Assembly: GCA_947453875.1 (NCBI GenBank)
Contig: CANGIH010000094.1
Location: 1 to 7,872 of the forward strand
Direction of reading: 5' to 3'
DNA: 7,872 bases
DNA from: Planctomycetaceae bacterium
GTDB taxonomy: Bacteria > Planctomycetota > Planctomycetia > Pirellulales > UBA1268
Under the pieces are notes generated by a model. The model ran no database searches. It was not told where the DNA came from and saw only the letters and a list, made by a program, of their open reading frames with translations. Every line of letters starts with the position of its first letter. Position 1 is the stretch's first letter. Shown here piece after piece: positions 1 through 5,655 of this stretch. Both the position numbers and the translations under genes were made by a program.

Positions 1-44
1 AGGTGGCAGGGCACGTCATCCACTGCCTGCCGGCACCGCCAACG

Positions 45-968
45 ATGCGACTGTTTCCCTCCGATCGCTACACACTGCCGCTCCCCGCGGGGCATCGCTT
101 CCCGGTGGAGAAATACCGGCTCCTCCGCGAGCGGCTCGAGCGGCATGCCGCCGCCGGGGAGCCGCTTGAATTCATCGAGCCGCACGCCGCCACCGATGAG
201 GAGCTCCTCCGCGTGCATGACCGGGCGTATGTCGGCCGTGTCATGGCCGGCACGCTCTCTCCGGCGGAGGTGCGCCGGATCGGCTTCCCCTGGAGCGAGC
301 AGCTCGTCGCCCGTTCGCTGCGGAGCACCGGGGCCGCCGTCGATGCCGCGGCTGCCGCACTCGAAGATGGCGTCGCCGCCAGCCTCGCCGGTGGCACCCA
401 TCACGCCGGCAGCGACTTTGGCGAGGGCTATTGCCTGTTCAACGACACCGCCGTGGCCGCCCGCGAGATGCAGGCCCGCGGCGCGGTCAGCCGGGTGCTG
501 ATCCTCGATCTCGATGTCCATCAGGGGAATGGCACCGCCCAGATCTTCGCGGGCGACCCGTCGGTGTTCACCCTGTCGGTGCATGGCGAACGCAACTTCC
601 CCCTCCGCAAGCATCCCGGCTCGCTCGACATCGGCCTCGAGGATGGCGCCGACGACGCCACGTATCTCGCTGCGGTCGATGCGGCCCTCGATCGGTCACT
701 GGGCCGTTGGTGGGCCGATCTCATCCTCTACATCGCCGGCGCCGATCCCTTCGAAGGCGACCGGTTGGGGAGGTTGGCGGTCAGCCGCCAGGGGCTCCTC
801 GAACGCGACCGGAGGGTATTGGCGGCGGCCCGGGATGCGGGGACGCCCGTGGCAATCGTCTGCGGGGGAGGGTACGCCGCCGACGTCGCGGCGATCGCCG
901 AGATTCACTCCGCCACGATGCTCCTGGCGGCTAAAAGTCCGAATGTTCGTGGGAAAAGGCGGGAATGA
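45..968 (+). CDS. Histone deacetylase family protein (AcuC/HDAC-like Zn-dependent deacetylase)
   Basis: This is predicted to be a cytoplasmic zinc-dependent amidohydrolase that removes acetyl groups from lysine side chains or small acetylated amines; the substrate cannot be told from sequence. Numbered from the ATG at 45 (307 aa), the full catalytic set is visible. The GGTHHAG motif carries the paired histidines H119/H120. LDLDVHQGNG carries zinc ligands D157 and H159, GADPF carries the third ligand D234, and CGGGY carries the transition-state tyrosine Y277. Length is normal for bacterial members, and nothing is missing. I prefer the ATG at 45 because MRLF-SD-LPLP-GHRFP-KY is the usual family N-terminus. 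An in-frame GTG at 3 would add 14 residues that look unlike the family, and neither start has a clear Shine-Dalgarno. The gene stands alone: the next plus-strand gene starts 273 bp later and has an unrelated function. The family call is secure; the substrate is unknown. Confidence 0.95.
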   Translation: MRLFPSDRYTLPLPAGHRFPVEKYRLLRERLERHAAAGEPLEFIEPHAATDEELLRVHDRAYVGRVMAGTLSPAEVRRIGFPWSEQLVARSLRSTGAAVDAAAAALEDGVAASLAGGTHHAGSDFGEGYCLFNDTAVAAREMQARGAVSRVLILDLDVHQGNGTAQIFAGDPSVFTLSVHGERNFPLRKHPGSLDIGLEDGADDATYLAAVDAALDRSLGRWWADLILYIAGADPFEGDRLGRLAVSRQGLLERDRRVLAAARDAGTPVAIVCGGGYAADVAAIAEIHSATMLLAAKSPNVRGKRRE

Positions 969-1241
969 CAGGCGGGATTCGCTGCCGGGGCTGGCGGCGA
1001 CAGGGAGCGTCGTGGCAGCCAAAAGGGGCGGTTTGGCGGCCGACTCCGGCTTGCCCGTCCTGTGAACAGACCGTAATCTTCCAAAGGCATCAGTGGTTGT
1101 TTCGGGGGGCTCTCTCGGCCTGTGTCTTGGATGTGGGTGGGCATTCGTTCCCCCCCTTGCCGGTGAGTCCGCGTTGCCCTTCATCACGTGCTGATGCTTC
1201 TTTCCGGCGTGTCATTCATTCCTTCAAGCTGGAGATTCGTC
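969..1241. other. Intergenic region upstream of the DUF1559 gene
   Basis: I see no credible gene here; the ORFs that cross it are arginine/proline-rich readings without domains. It must hold the end of the deacetylase transcript and the promoter and 5' leader of the DUF1559 gene. No convincing -35/-10 pair or intrinsic terminator could be found. An imperfect inverted repeat near 990-1022 lacks a following T run. A G6 run (1104-1109) and a C7 run (1150-1156) could pair, but the match does not extend beyond the homopolymers. Confidence 0.5.
1231..1234 (+). promoter_or_regulatory. Ribosome binding site of the DUF1559 gene
   Basis: GGAG lies 7 nt upstream of the ATG at 1242. This favours that ATG over the in-frame GTG at 1188, which would put 18 extra residues ahead of the prepilin leader. 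Confidence 0.7.
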
Positions 1242-2279
1242 ATGAGTGCCCTATTGAATCGTGGAGGGTTCGTCGCCACATGGCGTCGAACCGCCTCCAA
1301 AAGCCCGCGCTCGTCGCGGGGGTTCACGCTCGTCGAGTTGCTGGTGGTGATCGCCATCATCGGCACGCTCGTTGGCCTCCTCCTTCCGGCGGTGCAGTCG
1401 GCCCGTGAGGCGGCCCGACGGACGAAGTGTGTCAACAACCTCAAGCAGTTGGGCATTGCCACCCACAACCATCACGACACCCGCCAGTTTCTCCCAACGG
1501 GTGGATGGTGGTGGGGAGCATGGTCGTTCAACAACGGCCGTCCCGCTTCCGGCGTCAACCAGTTCGCCGGCTGGGGCTACCAGATCCTTCCGTTCCTCGA
1601 GAACGAAGCGCTCTGGCTCGGCAACGGTGCCAAGGATGTCGACGGCAACGGCTCGATCGCCGACTGGGAGCGTTTTTATCTCGCCCGTGGCACGCCTGTC
1701 GGCCAGTACTTCTGTCCGAGCCGCCGGAGCTCTTCCGACGGCGTGAAGCAGGCGGGGGAGTGGTACGGCTCGCCGTTCTCCGGTGGCAACGCCCCTTATG
1801 CCCAGACCGACTACGCCGGCAACAGCCTCGATACCGGTGACAACTGGCTCGGCGGCGAAGGGGCTCCCTGGCATCCGGAGGGGGACGGGCCGATCTTCAA
1901 TGTCGATGGCAACAAGCCGGTCGATCTGCGGAAGGTGGCGACGTTCGCGAGCGTTCGTGACGGCACGACGAACGTCATCCTCCTCGGTGAAAAGGCCCTC
2001 GACTCCGACAACTGCAAGTCGAACATGTGTGGCGACGACAACGAGGGCTACACCGCCGGCTGGGATCACGACACGATGCGGCACACCGGCTTCGTGCCCC
2101 AGTCCGACGCCGACCGGTCGGGCAGCTGGTACGGCGACGGCCGCTTCGGTGCCGCCCACCCCGCGACCGTCAACGTGCTGATGTGCGACGGTTCGGTGAA
2201 GGGGGTCACCTACAACATCAGCGAGACGATCTGGCGCCGGATGGGCCACCGCGACGACGGAAAGTTGGTGGACTACTGA
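1242..2279 (+). CDS. DUF1559 domain-containing prepilin-like protein
   Basis: This 345-aa protein has a type IV pilin/pseudopilin N-terminus. A basic leader of 27 residues ends in RG, with predicted prepilin peptidase cleavage between G27 and F28. FTLVELLVVIAIIG follows, with the conserved Glu at +5 (E32) and a hydrophobic helix to about residue 50. The DUF1559 signature then runs on (LLPAVQSAREAARR, C63, NNLKQLGIATHNHHD). The C-terminus has the family's H-X9-DG motif (H306, D316-G317) just before the end, so the protein looks full length. The family is exported, anchored by its N-terminal helix and very numerous in planctomycetes; its exact role is not established. The middle part is rich in Gly, Trp, Asp and Asn, as usual for the family. 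The start at 1242 is supported by GGAG. The stop overlaps the start of the following lipoprotein gene (TGATG), suggesting one operon and coupled translation. Confidence 0.96.
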   Translation: MSALLNRGGFVATWRRTASKSPRSSRGFTLVELLVVIAIIGTLVGLLLPAVQSAREAARRTKCVNNLKQLGIATHNHHDTRQFLPTGGWWWGAWSFNNGRPASGVNQFAGWGYQILPFLENEALWLGNGAKDVDGNGSIADWERFYLARGTPVGQYFCPSRRSSSDGVKQAGEWYGSPFSGGNAPYAQTDYAGNSLDTGDNWLGGEGAPWHPEGDGPIFNVDGNKPVDLRKVATFASVRDGTTNVILLGEKALDSDNCKSNMCGDDNEGYTAGWDHDTMRHTGFVPQSDADRSGSWYGDGRFGAAHPATVNVLMCDGSVKGVTYNISETIWRRMGHRDDGKLVDY

Positions 2280-2734
2280 TGATCAATGCATCTGCTGGCT
2301 GCGGTGGGATGTCGCGGAAGTCTCTGCTGTCGATCGTCTGCCTGCTCGCGGGGGCCGTGTTGCTCCCGGGCTGCGGGAAGTCGGGCAGCAAGACCGAGCC
2401 GGAGTTCAAGGTCAGTGGCAAGATCCTGCGGGGGGGGAATCCGCTCCCGCTCGATCCGGTGATGGCGAAGGCCAAGGCGGCGATGGTGAACGTCAAGTTC
2501 ATCCGCACCGACGGCAGCAGCGCCGATTTTTCCCAAACCGCGTTCGCCGACGAGGCGGGTGCCTTCTCGACGACGATCCCGAAGGGGAAGTACCGGGTGT
2601 CGGTCGTTCACATGAACGGCCGCCAGCCCGGCGACAACCTGCAGGGGAAGTTCGGCGAGCGGCAGTCGAAGATCGAGAAGGAGATCACCGGGGACACCGC
2701 CGATCTCGTCATCGAACTCAACGACTACAAATGA
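2279..2734 (+). CDS. Small lipoprotein with transthyretin/carboxypeptidase-regulatory-like domain
   Basis: This is a predicted exported lipoprotein of 151 aa from the ATG at 2279, or 141 aa from the ATG at 2309. From 2309 the signal peptide is canonical: MSRK, a hydrophobic core, then the lipobox LPGC with the lipidated Cys at residue 22. The mature part, VSGKILRGGNPLPL to IPKGKYRVSV, resembles a single beta-sandwich of the prealbumin-like type. Such proteins are commonly found just after DUF1559 genes in planctomycetes. The remainder is a charged segment (KFGERQSKIEKEI) and a closing beta strand (DLVIELNDYK). I list 2279 because its ATG overlaps the DUF1559 stop by one base (TGATG), a typical coupling arrangement. 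The signal peptide alone would favour 2309, and neither start has a well-spaced Shine-Dalgarno. The pair may form a surface structure, but no specific function can be assigned. A strong terminator follows 65 bp after the stop. Confidence 0.85.
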   Translation: MINASAGCGGMSRKSLLSIVCLLAGAVLLPGCGKSGSKTEPEFKVSGKILRGGNPLPLDPVMAKAKAAMVNVKFIRTDGSSADFSQTAFADEAGAFSTTIPKGKYRVSVVHMNGRQPGDNLQGKFGERQSKIEKEITGDTADLVIELNDYK

Positions 2735-2798
2735 CCTGCCACTGCGGATGACCTGCGGGCCCGTCCGCGATTCATCCCGGCGTGCAGGCCAGCGACAT

Positions 2799-2842
2799 CG
2801 ACGCGGCCCGGTCGGCACACGCCGGCCGGGCCGCGTCGTTTT
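2799..2842 (+). terminator. Rho-independent terminator of the DUF1559-lipoprotein unit
   Basis: A perfect 13-bp GC-rich stem is formed by 2799-2811 and 2826-2838. It is extended by a U-G wobble (2812/2825) and a further 4 bp (2813-2816 with 2821-2824), closed by the tetraloop ACAC (2817-2820). TTTT (2839-2842) follows directly, so it works for plus-strand transcripts. On the minus strand the hairpin is not followed by a T run, so it is at best a weak terminator for the converging gene whose stop is at 2885. Confidence 0.88.
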
Positions 2843-2884
2843 GCGGGCGAGATCCCGGCCGCCCGGCGAGTGGACTCGTGGCAC

Positions 2885-5533
2885 TTACTCGTCGTCGTCC
2901 GCGTCGGCCCCCTCTTCGCGGTCGGGGTCGTTCTCCTCTTCCTCTTCTTCCGAGGCGAAGACGAACGCCGCCCGGCGGGGAGCCGGCATCGGCGAATCGG
3001 GCCCGCGGACACTCCGCCAGACAATCTCATTAAGGAGGAGATCGTCGGCCGCATCCTCGACGGAGAAGTCCATCGCCAGCGACTCCCGGGCGCCCCAGGC
3101 GGCTGCGACATTCCTTTCGTCGAGCGATACATTCGCCGGCCGGCACTGGTAGGGATCGAGCACAGGCTCCTTCGTGAACGACCGGATCATCGGCAGGGCG
3201 GCGGCGTCGAATTGCGACATCGGCTCGAGCCCGAGGATCAGTTCCATCGTGCGGAGCATCGAGCTTGTCGAATACAGGCTCGAGTCTACGGCACCGGGCC
3301 TGGCCCAGGGGCTGATCACGAAGGCGATCGTGCGATGGGCGTCGATGTGATCGGGCCCGTTCTGGGCATCGTCCTCGACGACGAAGATCGCGGTGGTCGG
3401 CCAGAACTTCGACCGGCTCACCGCCTCGACGATCCGTCCGAAGGCGAGGTCGTTTTCCGCCATGAACGCAGTGGGGGTGAGCTTTCCTGGGCTCGAGCCG
3501 CTGGTGTGATCGTTGGGGAGGCGGACAATCTGCAGCCGGGGCATATCCCCTTCGCGCTCGAATCGCCGCAGCTCCTCGATGAAGCGGTCGGCCCGCTTGA
3601 GGTCGGAGTAGTCCTGGTCGAAGCTGCGGAAGAGCGGGTCGATCCGTCCCTCGAGCGCCTTCACCTTCGGCGTGCAGGGGTCTGCGGGTGTCTTGCCGTT
3701 GGCCACCCATTCGCCGTAGCTGCGGAAACTCACCCCCGCGGCGATCGCCCGGTCCCAGAGATAGCCGCCGGCGGGGCGGGCGGCGGCATCGAAGCTTCCT
3801 TCGGCGGGATAGGGGAATTTCTTGCGGCGGTTGTGGCCGTAGGAGAGGGGCCAGTTTCGTTCCACGAAGTCAGTGGCGTAGGCCCCCATGCTCCACTCGT
3901 GGCCGTCGGCGCTCACCTCGCTCTCGACGTAGAAATTGTCGAGGAGCACGAACTGCCTGGCGAGGGCGTGGTGGTTGGGGGTGACCCGCTCGGGGAACAG
4001 GCAGAGTGTCGGGTCGCCATGCCCCTCCGGCATGTCGCCGAGGACCTGATCGTAGGTGCGGTTCTCCTTGACGATGTAGATCACCTGTTCGATCGGGCTT
4101 TTGCCCCCTGTTGTCAGCGGGATCGGGTGGCCGTCGAGTTCCTCCGGCCCGAACAGGTCGTCGGCGTCCGGCGGCTGGCAGGCGAAGGCCCGCTCGGTCC
4201 ACGCGGCAAGTTGCGGCGTGAGCATGCCCACCTCGGGAAGATCGATGACCGACACGGTGCCATCGAAGAGGCCACCGATGTAGTCGGGGGTCGGGGTGTC
4301 GGGATCGAAGCCCGGACGGGGGCCGTTGCGATTGGAGTCGGAGATGATCCCCTTGCCGTTGGCCACGAGGAGCCGGCGGCCATCGGCGGAGAGCCGGACG
4401 CAGGTGGGATACCAGCCGACGGGGATGAATCCGAGGCTGCGGGCGGCGCCTGGTTGCTCGACCTCCCACACCGTCAGGGCGTTGATGTTCGCGTTGGAGA
4501 CGAAAAGCATCTCGCCGTCGGCCGAGATCGCCAGCGAATTCGGCGTGTTCCCCGGCGGTGCATCGGGTGTGAGCGTGGCCACGAGTGTCTCGGTGACCCT
4601 GCCCTCATCGAGGTCGATCACCGACACGCTGTTGCGGTTGGCGTTGGCCACGAAGAGTCTCTTGCCATCGGGCGACAGCACCATCTCATTGGGGTGCTCC
4701 TCGACGTCGATCCGGTCGACGACGCGCCATGCCTGGGTGTCGATCACCGCCACCGCGGCCTGGGCCCAGAGAGAGACATAGAGCCGCTGCCTCGGTTCGT
4801 CGAGCAGGCAGGTCCAGGGGTGCGGGGCGTCGGCGACGACCCGCTCGAGGAGGACATCGGCCCGCTTCGTGATCGACGGGTCGTCGGTCGTTGGCGCGGG
4901 CGCAGGGGCAGGCGCCGGGGCATCGGCACCGAGGAGGAGCTCGTCGATGATCGGGACTCCATCGGCGACTGCGAGTCGCACCCGGGAGACCGAATGCCCC
5001 CAGACATTGGCCGCGTAGAGGGTGGTCGCGCTCGAGTCGATGGTGATCCCGGCGGGAATGCCCCGCAGTTTCTCGTCGCGGAGCGGCAGCGCCTCGAGGG
5101 GCACAAGCGCCCCCGCTTCGAACCGGAAGGGAAGGATCGTCTCAGCGGCGCCGCCTGACACGTAGAGCCGATTCCCCGTGCTGTCGAATGCGAGGCCGTG
5201 GAAGGCCTCATCGACATGCACGCGGGAGAGCACCTTCCGCGACTCGATGTCGAAAACAACCAGTTCGTGCGGCCCGAAGCCGCAGTGGAGGACGATCGCA
5301 TGGCGCCCGTCGGGGTGGAGGGCGATGTTGACGGGGAAATCCCCCACCTCTACCTGCTTCCCCACCGGCCGCAACGACCACTGATTGGGAAGGACGACCG
5401 ATCCATCGGCCTGCGGGCCGGGCCGGCGGGGAGCCGGTTCGTCGGCCGCCGCCCGCAAAACGGGAGCCAGAAACGCAAGCCCTACCACGATCATGGGGAG
5501 GACACGGGGGGGGAACGCCGCGGCGATGCGCAT
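2885..5533 (-). CDS. Bifunctional YncE-type beta-propeller / alkaline phosphatase family (phosphoesterase) protein
   Basis: This is an exported 882-aa fusion. Residues 1 to about 31 are a Sec signal peptide ending near RAAADEP. Residues about 55-430 form a YVTN/YncE-like propeller, with blade motifs such as RLYVSGG (123), TLYAANVWG (171), RLYVSLWAQ (250), RLFVANANRNSVSVID (292), MLFVSNAN (342), RLLVANGKG (387) and GTVSVIDLP (425). Residues about 480-790 are a phosphoesterase of the alkaline phosphatase superfamily (PF04185-like), with IVKENRTYD (490-495), SADGHEW (541-547), RLPNDHTSG (671-679) and VEDDAQNGPDHIDAHR (719-734). By analogy with AcpA-type enzymes, E490/N491 and D721/D722 are likely metal ligands and S541 a candidate nucleophile; this is inference. 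The substrate is unknown, and the propeller may bind partners or polymers. Oddities are an (Ala-Pro)5 run at 205-214 inside the propeller and a strongly acidic tail at 862-882. The ATG at 5533 is chosen because a perfect AGGAGG lies 6 nt upstream; a 28-residue extension to 5617 lacks such support. Confidence 0.95.
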   Translation of the reverse strand: MRIAAAFPPRVLPMIVVGLAFLAPVLRAAADEPAPRRPGPQADGSVVLPNQWSLRPVGKQVEVGDFPVNIALHPDGRHAIVLHCGFGPHELVVFDIESRKVLSRVHVDEAFHGLAFDSTGNRLYVSGGAAETILPFRFEAGALVPLEALPLRDEKLRGIPAGITIDSSATTLYAANVWGHSVSRVRLAVADGVPIIDELLLGADAPAPAPAPAPTTDDPSITKRADVLLERVVADAPHPWTCLLDEPRQRLYVSLWAQAAVAVIDTQAWRVVDRIDVEEHPNEMVLSPDGKRLFVANANRNSVSVIDLDEGRVTETLVATLTPDAPPGNTPNSLAISADGEMLFVSNANINALTVWEVEQPGAARSLGFIPVGWYPTCVRLSADGRRLLVANGKGIISDSNRNGPRPGFDPDTPTPDYIGGLFDGTVSVIDLPEVGMLTPQLAAWTERAFACQPPDADDLFGPEELDGHPIPLTTGGKSPIEQVIYIVKENRTYDQVLGDMPEGHGDPTLCLFPERVTPNHHALARQFVLLDNFYVESEVSADGHEWSMGAYATDFVERNWPLSYGHNRRKKFPYPAEGSFDAAARPAGGYLWDRAIAAGVSFRSYGEWVANGKTPADPCTPKVKALEGRIDPLFRSFDQDYSDLKRADRFIEELRRFEREGDMPRLQIVRLPNDHTSGSSPGKLTPTAFMAENDLAFGRIVEAVSRSKFWPTTAIFVVEDDAQNGPDHIDAHRTIAFVISPWARPGAVDSSLYSTSSMLRTMELILGLEPMSQFDAAALPMIRSFTKEPVLDPYQCRPANVSLDERNVAAAWGARESLAMDFSVEDAADDLLLNEIVWRSVRGPDSPMPAPRRAAFVFASEEEEEENDPDREEGADADDDE

Positions 5534-5539
5534 GGTGGG

Positions 5540-5545
5540 CCTCCT
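5540..5545 (-). promoter_or_regulatory. Strong Shine-Dalgarno of the propeller/phosphoesterase gene
   Basis: On the minus strand this reads AGGAGG, 6 nt before the ATG whose first base is at 5533. It fixes the start and predicts efficient translation. Confidence 0.85.
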
Positions 5546-5600
5546 GCGGGGATTGAACCGAGCCGTTGTACCCCGAGGGAAAACAGCGGGCGACCATCCT

Positions 5601-5620
5601 CGCGTGATTCTCATCACGCG
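5601..5620 (-). promoter_or_regulatory. Perfect 8-bp hairpin with GAGA (GNRA) tetraloop between the two minus-strand genes
   Basis: The arms CGCGTGAT (5601-5608) and ATCACGCG (5613-5620) are exact inverted repeats. In minus-strand RNA the loop is GAGA, a GNRA tetraloop, whereas on the plus strand it is TCTC. It lies about 35 nt past the stop of the upstream gene and 67 nt before the next start. No T run follows on the minus strand, so it is not a standard intrinsic terminator. It could stabilise or mark a processing site in a shared transcript, or be a DNA operator. Confidence 0.55.
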
Positions 5621-5655
5621 GCCTGAAACGCCGGGCCGGGGATGCCGGATGGGGA

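Noticed and set aside
990..1022. An imperfect inverted repeat after the deacetylase gene, considered as its terminator.
   Set aside because: The stem has mismatches and a bulge, and it is followed by AAAAGG, not a T run.
1104..1156. A G6 run and a C7 run that could pair upstream of the DUF1559 gene.
   Set aside because: The pairing is limited to the homopolymers, about 40 nt apart, with no extension on either side, so it is likely chance.
1251..2249. A 332-codon open frame antisense to the DUF1559 gene.
   Set aside because: It has the same codon-aligned antisense geometry over a secure gene, and its Val/Ala/Gly/Arg-rich translation shows no domain.
2027..2278. In-frame upstream extension of the lipoprotein reading frame inside the DUF1559 gene.
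   Set aside because: The extension is an arginine-rich shadow of the DUF1559 coding sequence; the lipoprotein signal peptide requires a start at 2279 or 2309.
2870..5158. A 762-codon open frame on the plus strand, opposite the propeller/phosphoesterase gene.
   Set aside because: It is codon-aligned antisense to a clear gene (its first codon position faces the gene's third). In GC-rich genes the sense codons TTA, CTA and TCA are rare, so this frame stays open by chance. Its translation has no recognisable domain and starts at a GTG without a Shine-Dalgarno.
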